From positions 94,496 to 158,495 of the forward strand of contig NZ_FOJM01000006.1 in assembly GCF_900111825.1 (NCBI RefSeq): 64,000 nucleotides of DNA, in the 5' to 3' direction. A program made the translations under genes and the position numbers. Numbering within the stretch: position 1 is the stretch's first letter; every line of letters starts with the position of its first letter. The notes under the pieces are model-generated. The model was not told the origin of the DNA, ran no database searches, and was given only the letters and a program-made list of their open reading frames with translations. Source of the stretch: Pedobacter suwonensis (lineage in GTDB: Bacteria; Bacteroidota; Bacteroidia; Sphingobacteriales; Sphingobacteriaceae). Positions 1 through 9,381 of the stretch are shown piece after piece.

Positions 1-564
1 TATAAAATCAAGCAACGCATAGGTTACGCCAATTAAAACTGTTTTCTGTTTTTTGATTTTCAGATCGAGCAGCGTTTGTAACAGCTCTTCATGGTTATAT
101 AAAAAGTAACCACTTTGCGGATGACCGCTTTTTTCAATCAGGTCGTTTACCATGTAGATTAACGACGAACCCGACCTTTGTTGATAGGAAGGTAACAATG
201 CCAGGAAGCAATAGTCGGTAATGTTACCATAAAACCGGGCAAATGCCTGCAGGTAACTCTGTTCATATAACATAACATCGGTTACATGATGACTGCTTTG
301 GACCATACCCGTTGTACCCGAGCTGCTGAAGGTAATTTCAACAGGTTTATTGCTGCTCAGAACAGCATGGCTTTTAAAAAAGCTGATGGGTAAAAACGGA
401 ATAGCTGAAATTTCGGTTACCAACTCGGCATCAATACCAAGGTGAAAGATATATTCGCGGTAAATATTACAATTTTGGGCCTGTAACTTAAAAATATTTA
501 AAGCAAGGGCATTAAATGCATTACTGTCTTTTACAGAGAAAATCTCGTTAGGGGTTAAATTCAC
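1..564 (-). CDS. LuxE-like acyl-protein synthetase / acyl transferase (3' end outside window)
   Basis: Reading the minus strand from a GTG at 564 gives 188 open codons that run off the left edge. Around residues 85-92 it has FSSSGTTG, the phosphate-binding loop of AMP-forming adenylating enzymes, here in the short LuxE/acyl-protein synthetase form found in many Bacteroidetes. Such proteins activate a fatty acyl or aryl group as the adenylate and pass it to a thiol or carrier. The start is the first in-frame start codon after the upstream membrane gene, 20 bp away, so the two may be cotranscribed. The family is seen from the motif and N-terminal layout; the substrate is unknown. The C-terminal half is missing from this window. 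Confidence 0.75.
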   Translation of the reverse strand, partial: MNLTPNEIFSVKDSNAFNALALNIFKLQAQNCNIYREYIFHLGIDAELVTEISAIPFLPISFFKSHAVLSSNKPVEITFSSSGTTGMVQSSHHVTDVMLYEQSYLQAFARFYGNITDYCFLALLPSYQQRSGSSLIYMVNDLIEKSGHPQSGYFLYNHEELLQTLLDLKIKKQKTVLIGVTYALLDFI

Positions 565-583
565 AAGGCAAAAATACAAAGCA

Positions 584-943
584 TTATGCTATTTTCTCGT
601 CAGTTTTTTTAGCCAGCATAGCCATTCTGAACTGATAGCCGCAATAACCACTAATTCCTGCCACCAAGCCACTTAAAATTCCGGTAAGCAATAGCAATGC
701 CCACCATATTTTTATGCCCGTCATTAAGGCTACGCGGCCGGCAAGTACATTGTCATTAGGCAGGCTTTTAAACAAGGCATAGCCGATCCAAAGCAAAAAA
801 ATGGCAAAAAATGATTGCCAAAAGGCTATTTTTCCTGTTTTTCCAATAATACCACAGGTAGCAAAAGAAATGACGATGATGACCCACCAAGGGGCAATCA
901 TTTGTAAAAGGAAACAAATAATTAATATAACGATGAAAACCAT
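584..943 (-). CDS. Small multi-pass membrane protein, unknown function
   Basis: 119 residues with about four hydrophobic segments (roughly residues 3-20, 22-36, 41-60 and 75-99) and a short charged tail ending KKTDEKIA. It starts 6 bp after the stop of the penicillin acylase gene and ends 20 bp before the acyl-protein synthetase gene, so all three probably form one transcript. I do not recognise a family. It is likely a small inner-membrane protein and nothing suggests an enzyme. The reading frame is supported by hydrophobicity, length and tight packing with its neighbours. Confidence 0.7.
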   Translation of the reverse strand: MVFIVILIICFLLQMIAPWWVIIVISFATCGIIGKTGKIAFWQSFFAIFLLWIGYALFKSLPNDNVLAGRVALMTGIKIWWALLLLTGILSGLVAGISGYCGYQFRMAMLAKKTDEKIA

Positions 944-949
944 TTTAAA

Positions 950-3379
950 CTATTTAGATATTTTTAAACGAGAAATAACTGTGCCCGATTTATCATCAGG
1001 ATTTTGCATGTAAAACAGATCGTATAATTTGCCATTTGCCCAGGTATCGATCATATTATCATAAAATTTGCTTCCCGGGTTACCCGACTGTCCACCCGGA
1101 TAAACACCATGGCCTTTTGGTATTTTGCCCAGCTCAATCACCATCCGCCAGGAAGGTCCGTTGGTTTCACTCAAAGCGTTAATGGTGCTTTTGGCGCCAC
1201 CAATCTGTAAAACTTTCGAACCAAATCCTGGTATTTTGGCCAGGTGCGGCACATTGGTCTGTTTTACATTTGCCCAGGCCCAATCTTTATTTATTGGTCC
1301 AAAGCGCCTTTCAAGGCTATCGCAGCTATATTTAAAGGATTCGTTTACCAGATCAGATAACGTCTCTTTTTTGCTGGTGTTGATGTTATCGTACCAGGTT
1401 GCATTGGGTTCTTTTAAGATCATCTCCACCGTACGGTCTCTTGAAGGATAACGCATCGGGATGCCTTTCACTTCAAATTCATCAGCCCAGATATTATATG
1501 ATAAGCGTTTAGTCCAGATTTCAAATACGCTGGCTGCAATTTCATGGGCATCATAACGTTTGTTCCATTTGCGCAGGTAAGCCAATGCTTCTTTTTGCGT
1601 AGCATTTAACTGTTCATTGTTCAGTAAAGGCAATAAAGCTGGAGCCAGGTTCTGTGCCATGATGCTGTAATTATCGGTTTGCATGAGGCGGATACTGTCT
1701 AAATTAGCCTTCTTCATTACCGATAAACGGTCGTTAATACGTTTGCCTCGCTCATAGGGTGCAAATTCCCAGTTGATGTAGTATGGATAGGTGGTGTCGG
1801 TAGAAGACTGGTTGGCCGAACTCACAAAACCACGCGGCGGATTTTTAACCGTTGGGTTCTGTGCATTTGGGATCCAGCCCTGCCAATCGTAAGCAGGATC
1901 GGTACCATCTAGAATAAATTTACCCTGGTCTTTCCATTTTAAAGGGAATTTACCATTTGGCGTAATGGCGATATCATTATCTATACTGGCGAAAACAAAA
2001 TTCTGTGCAGGAGCGGTATAAAAAGTTAACGCTTTGCGGTAATCGTTATAATTTTTACCCCGGTTAAGGTAATAAAAAGTCATGAGTTCATTTGATTCAT
2101 CATGTGCGATCCACCTGAGTGCATCGCCAACAGGCACATTGTCGGCCCTGCCATATTTTGGTTTCTGGAAATAAACAACCGGGCCGTGATGGGTGTAGTA
2201 AACGGTATCTACTTCATCTTTTCCGCCGCGTACTTTAATGGTTTCCAGTCTTTTGCTGGTAGCGTTCCATTTATTGTTATACCAATATTCATGATGGGTC
2301 GAATCCTTAAATTTAATCTGATAAAAATCGAGTACATCAGCAGCAACATTGGTTACTCCCCAGGCTATTTTTTGGTTAAAGCCTATAATTACCCCAGGAG
2401 CACCAGGTAAAGAAACCCCATAGGTGTTTACCCCAGGCGCATGTAACTGAATCTGATACCAGATTGATGGAAGTGTTAAATCTAAATGGGGGTCGTTTGC
2501 TAAGATCGGATATCCTGATGCAGTTTTTGTACCGGATAACGCCCAGTTATTACTGCCAATACCTTCTACTTTTTGAGCGGTCTTCACTTCGCCGGTTTGT
2601 GCCTGCGTGAAGCTTTCTGGCGTTTTAGGTATTGGTAAAGGAGAGAAATTCCATTTCGTGCCAACGGGGATAATGGGATCTTCGCGGAAAGGATAATCCG
2701 GAAAAAGATTTTTAGTCACCTCAGGGCCAAATTTTTTGAGGATATTGGTCATGTAAAATTCATCTGAACCCATTGCTAATACGGCCGACATCTGCTTCAG
2801 CAACAAAGCACATTTTACAGGTGTCCAGTTTTCGGGTTTAAAATCCAGAATTTTATATTCTATCGGATAATTTGCTTTAGAAAGTGTTTTAATGTAGGCA
2901 TTAATTCCTTCGGTATAGGCTAAAATCATTTCTTTAGCTTTTGGATCGGCCATCATCCCCTTCAATGAGCGTTCTGCGCCATAAACCATGCCCATCCGGC
3001 GTTGATACCGGTCTACCTCTATCGCTTTATCGCCCACCACTTCACTAATTCTTCCGGCGGCAAAACGGGTCTGGAAATCCATTTGCCAAAGGCGGTGCAT
3101 AGCCGTAACATAACCTTGTGCCAAATAAAGATCGTGATCATTCTGCGCAAAAATATGTGGGATCATGCGATCGTCGAAAACGATTTCAATTTTATCAATC
3201 GCTCCTTTTATTTTCGTTTTATGGTTAAACATAAAATGGTTGTTCTCTGCATTTTGCCAGAAACCCATAAAAGGATTTAGAAATTTTAACAATGGAGGCA
3301 TGTTGCCTAATTTGGTGTTAAATAAAAAAGCTAATGCGATCGGGATTACGATGCAGAACAGGGCTTTAACTTTATTCAT
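950..3379 (-). CDS. Penicillin acylase family protein (N-terminal nucleophile hydrolase)
   Basis: 809 residues. A hydrophobic N-terminus (residues 5-20) suggests export or membrane anchoring. The alpha-subunit-like region with the family-typical DLYLAQGYVTAMHRLWQMDF (81-103 area) is followed by a spacer and the autoprocessing site at G275/S276, reading VEGIGSNNWALSG. S276 would become the catalytic N-terminal serine of the beta chain. ANDPHLDLTLPSIWYQ follows as usual. The family cleaves amide bonds in penicillins, acyl-homoserine lactones or acylated peptides; which applies here cannot be told. It is the first gene of a probable minus-strand operon with the small membrane protein and the LuxE-like enzyme, so an acyl-amide turnover role is a reasonable inference. 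Confidence 0.93.
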   Translation of the reverse strand: MNKVKALFCIVIPIALAFLFNTKLGNMPPLLKFLNPFMGFWQNAENNHFMFNHKTKIKGAIDKIEIVFDDRMIPHIFAQNDHDLYLAQGYVTAMHRLWQMDFQTRFAAGRISEVVGDKAIEVDRYQRRMGMVYGAERSLKGMMADPKAKEMILAYTEGINAYIKTLSKANYPIEYKILDFKPENWTPVKCALLLKQMSAVLAMGSDEFYMTNILKKFGPEVTKNLFPDYPFREDPIIPVGTKWNFSPLPIPKTPESFTQAQTGEVKTAQKVEGIGSNNWALSGTKTASGYPILANDPHLDLTLPSIWYQIQLHAPGVNTYGVSLPGAPGVIIGFNQKIAWGVTNVAADVLDFYQIKFKDSTHHEYWYNNKWNATSKRLETIKVRGGKDEVDTVYYTHHGPVVYFQKPKYGRADNVPVGDALRWIAHDESNELMTFYYLNRGKNYNDYRKALTFYTAPAQNFVFASIDNDIAITPNGKFPLKWKDQGKFILDGTDPAYDWQGWIPNAQNPTVKNPPRGFVSSANQSSTDTTYPYYINWEFAPYERGKRINDRLSVMKKANLDSIRLMQTDNYSIMAQNLAPALLPLLNNEQLNATQKEALAYLRKWNKRYDAHEIAASVFEIWTKRLSYNIWADEFEVKGIPMRYPSRDRTVEMILKEPNATWYDNINTSKKETLSDLVNESFKYSCDSLERRFGPINKDWAWANVKQTNVPHLAKIPGFGSKVLQIGGAKSTINALSETNGPSWRMVIELGKIPKGHGVYPGGQSGNPGSKFYDNMIDTWANGKLYDLFYMQNPDDKSGTVISRLKISK

Positions 3380-3575
3380 AATGGCTAGCTAACAAGTCTT
3401 TTGCTAAGATAGGGCAAAATGACGGTTTATGTCTAATGCAAAATACAACAAACTGTATATCAATCAAAATTATAATTTGTTTTGAAAATATTATGCTTAC
3501 ATAATTTGTTTAATTCAAAAAAAGAAATTAAGTTTATATAACTAATAATACAAATAACCAAATTAATAATCGCGT

Positions 3576-6485
3576 ATGAGCAGGATTTTTACACAGATTT
3601 TCTATGTGTTCTTATTTGTGTTTGCTGGTAATATGGCGGCACGGGCACAAGGTATTACGGTAAGCGGAACCGTAAAAGACAAGCAGACTAAAGAAGGATT
3701 GGCTGGAGTTAGTTTAACCATTAAGGGCCAGTCAGGCGGTACGGCATCTACAGCCAACGGAACTTTCAGTTTTAGTACAACGGCAAAATTACCTTTTACT
3801 TTAGTGGCATCTTATGTAGGTTATGGTACGGTTGAGCAGCAAATTACAGGGAGTACTTCAGGTATTAATCTCGAAATGGAAACCGCAATTGTATTAGGCG
3901 GGGATGTGGTGGTTTCTGCTTCGCGTACACCGGAACGTATTTTAGAATCGCCGGTTTCTATCGAACGGATGAGTGCAGCCACAATCAGGGAGATCGCTGC
4001 GCCGTCGTTTTACGATGCCTTGAACAATATGAAAGGGGTAGAGAGCAGCATGCAGAGTTTAACTTTCAAGTCGATCAATACCCGCGGTTTTAATTCAAAT
4101 GGTAATACGCGCTTTAACCAATATATAGATGGAATGGATAACCAGGCTCCCGGATTAAATTTCTCTGTAGGTAACATTGTGGGTATTACCGAACTTGATG
4201 TGGATAATGTGGAACTTTTGCCAGGTGCTTCATCTGCACTTTACGGAGCGGGCGGCATCAGCGGTACCTTATTAATGACTTCAAAAGATCCTTTCAAATA
4301 TCCTGGTGCTAGTTTTCAATACAAAACAGGTGTTAACCATGTTAATGATAATAACAGTACGGTACAGCCTTTCAATCAATTGGATGTACGCATGGCAAAA
4401 TCATGGAACAATAAATTTGGGGTAAAAGCTGCGTTTTCATTTCTTCAGGCCAAAGACTGGTTTGGAAATAACTATTCAAATTTCGACAGGATTGCCAGAA
4501 CCGCTAAAGCTGGCGACCGCAACAGCGACACCAACTACGATGGGATAAATGTTTATGGAGATGAGGTAAGCCAGAATATGCGAAATGTGGCGCTAAGTGT
4601 TCAAAATGCCACCATTTCAGGAATTAATGCAGGTTCGGGTGGTTTAATCCCTAACATCAAAGCCGCTATGGACGGCGCTTTCGGGGCAACTATTCCAAAT
4701 GCGGCGCAACAGGCTGGTTTTCTTGCTGGTCTGCCTGCAGCATTACGTCCGGCAGTACAAAATTATCTGCCCTTTTATGTAGGCTTAAAGGCTAATTTAA
4801 TTCCTGATCAAAATGTATCAAGAACGGGCTATAATGAAGAAAATCTTGTTGATTATGGCACTAAATCACTAAAAGCTTCCGGGGCATTATATTACAATAT
4901 CAGCAATACAGTGCAGGCAGTAGCGCAAGCCAATTGGGGTACAGGAACTTCAGTTTATACCGGCTCTGATCGTTACTCGTTACGTAATTTTAATATTGGC
5001 CAGTATAAACTGGAAATAAAGGGCGAAGATTTCTTCGTTAAAGCATATACCACTCAGGAGCGGTCGGGCGATTCTTATATTTCATCTATTTTAGGCAGTT
5101 ATATTAATGAACTTTCAAAACCATCTACCACATGGTTTCCACAATATATTGGCAATTATGTAGGTGCCAGGGCTGCCGGACAAAGTGATGCAGCCGCACA
5201 TGCTTTAGCCAGAACTGCCGCTAACCAGGGGCGTTTTGAGCCAGGTTCGCCTCAGTTTAATCAGGCAAAAGATAAGATTATGAATACCACCATCAGTGCT
5301 TCTGATCCATCCAAAGGTATTTATGGTGCTAAATTCGATGATAAATCCAATTTATACCACTACGAAGGAATGTATAACTTTACCAATCTTTTTGATAATG
5401 TGGTAGAATTTCAGGTTGGTGCCTCTTACCGTCTTTATGATTTAAATTCGGCAGGAACCATTTTCAATGACTTAATTAATTCCATTGACATTAAAGAATA
5501 TGGTGCATTTGGACAGATCGGTAAAAAGTTCTTTAACGACAAGGTTAAATTTACCTTTGCCGGCCGTTATGATAAAAGCCAGAACTTTGAAGGCCGTTTT
5601 ACACCAAGAGTAACCGGAGTATTTACGGTTGCCAAAAATAACAACATCAGGGTTTCCTATCAAACCGGTTATCGTAACCCAACTACGCAAAACCAATATA
5701 TAGATCTATCTGTTGGTGGTGGTTCGCAGCGCTTAATTGGTGGTTTGCCAGAAATTATCTTCGACAAGTACCACTTAGATACCAACAAACCCTATACTGA
5801 TGTGAGCTACCGCGCATTTCTGGCATCGGCTGCGGCTACGGGAACGCCAAATCCGGCGCTTTTGCAACAATATAATTTTGACGCCAAAGGTGTACGTCCT
5901 GAAAGTGTACAATCTTATGAGTTAGGCTATAAAGGTTTGATCTTGCCTAATTTATTGATTGATGCTTATGGTTATTACAATATTTATAAAGATTTTATTA
6001 CAGCTGTCGACGTTTATCAGAATGTAAACGGAAGTTTTGTGAAATTCGGTGTTCCAGTTAATGCCGAAGGAGAAGTAACTTCTTACGGCGCTGCTTTAGG
6101 TCTTGATTACCTGGTAGGCAAATGGAACATGAGCGGTAACGTCTCTTACAACCAGATCGGGGATTTGCCGGTTAACTACATTAACGATTTCAATACGCCG
6201 AAAATCCGTTATAATCTGGGCCTGGGTAATAAAGAGATCATTAAAAATTTTGGTTTCAATGTTGCTTACCGGTGGCAAGATCAATTCTATTGGAATTCAT
6301 CTTTTGCTTCTGGTCAGGTACCTGCATACAGTTCTCTGGATGCCCAGGTCAGCTTAAGGATTCCTTCGGTGCAATCAGTTGTTAAATTGGGCGGTTCTAA
6401 CGTGTTGAATAAATATTATATCACTTCTTATGGTAACCCTATGGCAGGTGCAATCTACTATGTTGGGTTGACCTTTAATCCATAA
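3576..6485 (+). CDS. TonB-dependent receptor with N-terminal carboxypeptidase-like domain
   Basis: 969 residues. A signal peptide (1-24, ending ARAQ) is followed by a carboxypeptidase-D-like/CarboxypepD_reg domain (about 27-100, ITVSGTVKDKQTKEGLAGVS), a plug domain (about 110-240) and a long beta-barrel. The barrel ends in the aromatic-rich tail IYYVGLTFNP expected for an outer-membrane protein. It should import a large substrate such as a siderophore, glycan or cofactor using TonB energy. No SusD partner follows, so a SusC role in a polysaccharide locus is not supported. The gene is monocistronic: divergent from the penicillin acylase gene and closed by a strong terminator. Confidence 0.92.
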   Translation: MSRIFTQIFYVFLFVFAGNMAARAQGITVSGTVKDKQTKEGLAGVSLTIKGQSGGTASTANGTFSFSTTAKLPFTLVASYVGYGTVEQQITGSTSGINLEMETAIVLGGDVVVSASRTPERILESPVSIERMSAATIREIAAPSFYDALNNMKGVESSMQSLTFKSINTRGFNSNGNTRFNQYIDGMDNQAPGLNFSVGNIVGITELDVDNVELLPGASSALYGAGGISGTLLMTSKDPFKYPGASFQYKTGVNHVNDNNSTVQPFNQLDVRMAKSWNNKFGVKAAFSFLQAKDWFGNNYSNFDRIARTAKAGDRNSDTNYDGINVYGDEVSQNMRNVALSVQNATISGINAGSGGLIPNIKAAMDGAFGATIPNAAQQAGFLAGLPAALRPAVQNYLPFYVGLKANLIPDQNVSRTGYNEENLVDYGTKSLKASGALYYNISNTVQAVAQANWGTGTSVYTGSDRYSLRNFNIGQYKLEIKGEDFFVKAYTTQERSGDSYISSILGSYINELSKPSTTWFPQYIGNYVGARAAGQSDAAAHALARTAANQGRFEPGSPQFNQAKDKIMNTTISASDPSKGIYGAKFDDKSNLYHYEGMYNFTNLFDNVVEFQVGASYRLYDLNSAGTIFNDLINSIDIKEYGAFGQIGKKFFNDKVKFTFAGRYDKSQNFEGRFTPRVTGVFTVAKNNNIRVSYQTGYRNPTTQNQYIDLSVGGGSQRLIGGLPEIIFDKYHLDTNKPYTDVSYRAFLASAAATGTPNPALLQQYNFDAKGVRPESVQSYELGYKGLILPNLLIDAYGYYNIYKDFITAVDVYQNVNGSFVKFGVPVNAEGEVTSYGAALGLDYLVGKWNMSGNVSYNQIGDLPVNYINDFNTPKIRYNLGLGNKEIIKNFGFNVAYRWQDQFYWNSSFASGQVPAYSSLDAQVSLRIPSVQSVVKLGGSNVLNKYYITSYGNPMAGAIYYVGLTFNP

Positions 6486-6502
6486 TTAACTTATTGATTT
6501 TT

Positions 6503-6537
6503 AAGCCCGCTGTATACCAACTCAGCGGGCTTTTTTA
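6503..6537 (+). terminator. Intrinsic terminator of the TonB receptor gene
   Basis: Perfect 10-bp stem AAGCCCGCTG / CAGCGGGCTT at 6503-6512 and 6523-6532 with a 10-nt loop, followed by a T tract. It lies 18 bp after the receptor stop codon. Confidence 0.9.
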
Positions 6538-6599
6538 TTTAAAATCTAATGAATTTGAGTTTATTAGATCTCTTTCTCATAAATTCAAAATTATATGCA

Positions 6600-6641
6600 A
6601 TCGGATATAATTCTACTTTTTATCTAATTTTTATATCCGAT
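6600..6641. repeat. 11-bp inverted repeat upstream of the glycogen operon
   Basis: ATCGGATATAA (6600-6610) and its exact reverse complement TTATATCCGAT (6631-6641) are separated by 20 bp of AT-rich DNA. It has no T-tract. It sits between the receptor terminator and the operator at 6722, so it could be a second protein-binding site for the GH31 promoter region. That is inference only. Confidence 0.5.
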
Positions 6642-6721
6642 CGAATATAGTTTCAAAAATAATTGATAAGTTGGTTTAAAATTAATTTCTCACCTTTAAC
6701 ACCGGTTTGACACAACCTTCT

Positions 6722-6740
6722 TAGTGTAAATAATACACTT
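6722..6740. promoter_or_regulatory. Putative operator of the NUDIX regulator (glycogen genes)
   Basis: Arms TAGTGTA (6722-6728) and TACACTT (6734-6740) around an AATAA spacer: 6 of 7 arm pairs match. It is the same palindrome as at 20228, 23484 and 25439. It lies 116 bp before the alpha-glucosidase start, in the only gap that can hold the promoter of that gene and glgB. Confidence 0.65.
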
Positions 6741-6812
6741 TACTAAACGGGCCTTGAAAAAAAGCTTGATCCCTTTTAATAAAATATTTGTATTATAGTA
6801 CTTTCTTAAACG

Positions 6813-6830
6813 AATCCCCGTTTGGGGATT
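6813..6830 (+). other. Hairpin in the leader of the GH31 gene
   Basis: A perfect stem AATCCCC (6813-6819) / GGGGATT (6824-6830) with a GTTT tetraloop lies 26 nt before the ATG at 6857. It would form in the mRNA leader. There is no T-tract, so it is not a terminator; an mRNA-stability or translation role is possible. Confidence 0.45.
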
Positions 6831-6856
6831 GTTTGTTAGATTATAGATACAAAAGG

Positions 6857-9319
6857 ATGGAAGCGCAAAACGATAAAAGCAACGAAACAAATGATTTGAT
6901 TGATAAGGAGCAGGAAATACAGCACCTGAACAATCCGGTAGACATATCTGTAAAGCCAATTGTTAAACAATATCTTGGTGAAGTAAAAAAAGTTAAGAAA
7001 GAAGGTAATCGTTTTTATTTCTCTGACGGTGATGCGAGGGTAGAAATACGGGTGGTAAGTGATGAGATTATTAGGGTCCGTCTGGCGCCCCATGGTGTAT
7101 TTTTAGATGATTTTTCTTACGCGGTACCCGAAGTAGATCAAAAGGTTTCGGTATTTAAAATGCAGGAACATGATGATCATTATACGATTTCTACCCATTC
7201 TGTAACCTGCAAAATAGAAAAAGCCAATTTCCATATTTCTTTCCATGATAATATTACCAATGTGATGATGGTTGATGAAGCCAACTCGATGCATTGGGAA
7301 GAAAATGTAGATTTTGGTGGTTATTATATCTATGCAACAAAAAAATGCCATCCGGAGGAAAATTTCTTCGGTTTGGGTGATAAATCGGGTAATTTCAACC
7401 TTCGTGGCCGTCGTTTCGAAAACTGGAATACCGATGCTTATTCTTATGGCTGGAACCAAGATCCGCTGTACCGTACCATACCGTTCTATATTGGTTTGCA
7501 TAACCAGGCTGCATACGGTATTTTCTTCGATAATACTTTTAAATCATATTTCGATTTCGGATCTGAAGATGTAAATAAAACCAGTTTCTGGGCCGATGGT
7601 GGTGAATTGCAGTATTACTATATTCACGGACCACATATCATGGATGTAGTTAAACGTTATGCTACCTTGACAGGTACGCATCCAATGCCACCAAAATGGA
7701 CTTTGGGCTATCAGCAATGCCGCTGGAGCTACTATCCTGAAACTAAAGTTAAAGAAATCGCCAGGCAGTTTCGGGAACGTAAAATTCCTTGCGACGCCAT
7801 TTACCTGGATATCGATTATATGGATGGCTACCGATGTTTCACCTGGAATAAAAAGTACTTTCCTGATCCGCAGAGGATGATTAAGGAACTTTCTGACGAT
7901 GGTTTTAAAACCGTGGTGATGATTGATCCGGGGATCAAAGTTGATGATGATTACTGGGTGTTCAAAGAAGGTAAAGAAAAAAGGTTTTTTTGCCGCCGCA
8001 GCGATGATTATTATATGGAAGGGCATGTTTGGCCCGGCCGTTGCCAGTTTCCTGATTTTACCAACCCAAAGGTGCGTACCTGGTGGGGCAATTTATACAA
8101 AGAACTGGTAGATATGGGCGTTGCAGGTTTCTGGAACGACATGAATGAGCCTGCGGTATTTGGCTCGGGTACCTTCCCGAACGATGTACGCCACAATTAC
8201 GATGGCTATCGCGGCTCTCATCGCAAAGCACACAATGTTTATGGTATGCAGATGGTTCGTTCTACTTACGAAGGGCTTAAAAAACTTATGCGTAATAAAC
8301 GCCCCTTTACCATTACAAGGGCTGGCTATTCGGGCATGCAGCGTTACGCAAGTGTTTGGACGGGCGATAATATTGCCACCTGGGAACACCTAAAGATCGG
8401 AAACATCCAATGTCAGCGTTTATCGGTGTCGGGTGTGCCTTTCTGCGGAACGGACATCGGTGGGTTTAGCGGTGAGCCTGATGGCGAGTTGTTTACCCGA
8501 TGGATTCAGCTGGGTACTTTCTCGCCGTTTATGCGTGCGCACTCTGCTGGTGATACTGCTGAGCGGGAGCCATGGAGCTTTGGTGAGTTTTTTGAAAACA
8601 TCAACCGCAAATTTATTGAGTTGAGGTACCGTTTAATGCCTTATTTATATTCAGTATTCTGGGAGCACCACCGTTATGGTTTTCCGATTTTAAGGCCATT
8701 GGTTATGCTTGAGCAGGAAAACATCAGCAACAGCTTCCGTCAGGATGAGTTTTGCTATGGCGATAAACTTTTGATTTGTCCGGTACTGGAGCAGGGAGCC
8801 ATTTCGCGTAAAGTTTACCTGCCTAAAGGCACCTGGTATAATTTCTGGACCAATGAGACTTTAGAAGGCGGTAACGAATATACCGTTGATGCCAAGATAG
8901 ACAGCATGCCAATGTTTGTGCGTGCAGGTTCTGCTTTACCAGAATATCCGGTAATGCAATATGTAGATGAAAAATCGATTACAGAAGTAATTTTGAATAT
9001 CTATCATAGTGATTATGAAGTGAATTCATATATGTACGAGGACCATGGAGACACCTTTGCATATGAACAGGATATTTACCTCGAAAAGAAGTTTACCGTA
9101 AAAGGTGATACACAAGCTATAAAGATAAATCAACGTATTGAAGGCTTGTATACGCCGAATTATGAGTTTTATGTATGTAATGTTATTGGTGTAAAATTCC
9201 AGGTGAGAAAAATTATTATCGATAATAAAGAAGTCACTGATTTTTATACGGATGACAAGCAAGTACTGCATTTCAAATGCAATAAAAATTTCTCTGAGAT
9301 ACAGATTTTAAGTCTGTAA
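6857..9319 (+). CDS. Glycoside hydrolase family 31 alpha-glucosidase
   Basis: 820 residues from the ATG at 6857, which follows AAAAGG. An in-frame start at 6788 would add 23 unconserved residues spanning the leader hairpin and is less likely. An N-terminal GH31 beta-sandwich domain precedes the (beta/alpha)8 barrel. The nucleophile motif GFWNDMNEP has Asp428, and VWTGDN has the acid/base Asp504. There is no signal peptide, so it should act in the cytoplasm on maltooligosaccharides or other alpha-glucosides. It is followed by the branching enzyme gene and preceded by the putative operator at 6722, so it belongs to a glycogen/alpha-glucan module. Family is certain; exact linkage specificity is not. 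Confidence 0.93.
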   Translation: MEAQNDKSNETNDLIDKEQEIQHLNNPVDISVKPIVKQYLGEVKKVKKEGNRFYFSDGDARVEIRVVSDEIIRVRLAPHGVFLDDFSYAVPEVDQKVSVFKMQEHDDHYTISTHSVTCKIEKANFHISFHDNITNVMMVDEANSMHWEENVDFGGYYIYATKKCHPEENFFGLGDKSGNFNLRGRRFENWNTDAYSYGWNQDPLYRTIPFYIGLHNQAAYGIFFDNTFKSYFDFGSEDVNKTSFWADGGELQYYYIHGPHIMDVVKRYATLTGTHPMPPKWTLGYQQCRWSYYPETKVKEIARQFRERKIPCDAIYLDIDYMDGYRCFTWNKKYFPDPQRMIKELSDDGFKTVVMIDPGIKVDDDYWVFKEGKEKRFFCRRSDDYYMEGHVWPGRCQFPDFTNPKVRTWWGNLYKELVDMGVAGFWNDMNEPAVFGSGTFPNDVRHNYDGYRGSHRKAHNVYGMQMVRSTYEGLKKLMRNKRPFTITRAGYSGMQRYASVWTGDNIATWEHLKIGNIQCQRLSVSGVPFCGTDIGGFSGEPDGELFTRWIQLGTFSPFMRAHSAGDTAEREPWSFGEFFENINRKFIELRYRLMPYLYSVFWEHHRYGFPILRPLVMLEQENISNSFRQDEFCYGDKLLICPVLEQGAISRKVYLPKGTWYNFWTNETLEGGNEYTVDAKIDSMPMFVRAGSALPEYPVMQYVDEKSITEVILNIYHSDYEVNSYMYEDHGDTFAYEQDIYLEKKFTVKGDTQAIKINQRIEGLYTPNYEFYVCNVIGVKFQVRKIIIDNKEVTDFYTDDKQVLHFKCNKNFSEIQILSL

Positions 9320-9323
9320 ATCT

Positions 9324-9359
9324 TTTAGCCCCAAATGTTGTTTAGCATTTGGGGCTAAA
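9324..9359. other. Long hairpin between the GH31 and glgB genes
   Basis: A 14-bp perfect stem TTTAGCCCCAAATG (9324-9337) / CATTTGGGGCTAAA (9346-9359) with an 8-nt loop begins 4 bp after the GH31 stop and ends 22 bp before the glgB ATG. Only a weak T-run follows, so it may be a partial terminator or an RNA-processing or stability element that sets different levels for the two enzymes. Confidence 0.65.
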
Positions 9360-9381
9360 TTTATCTAGCCAAAAAACAGCT

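Noticed and set aside
3576..6485. A SusC/SusD polysaccharide utilisation pair.
   Set aside because: No SusD-like gene follows; the receptor is monocistronic with a strong terminator.
6788..6856. A longer start for the GH31 protein (23 extra residues).
   Set aside because: The stretch contains the perfect leader hairpin and is not family-like; the ATG at 6857 has a purine-rich site.
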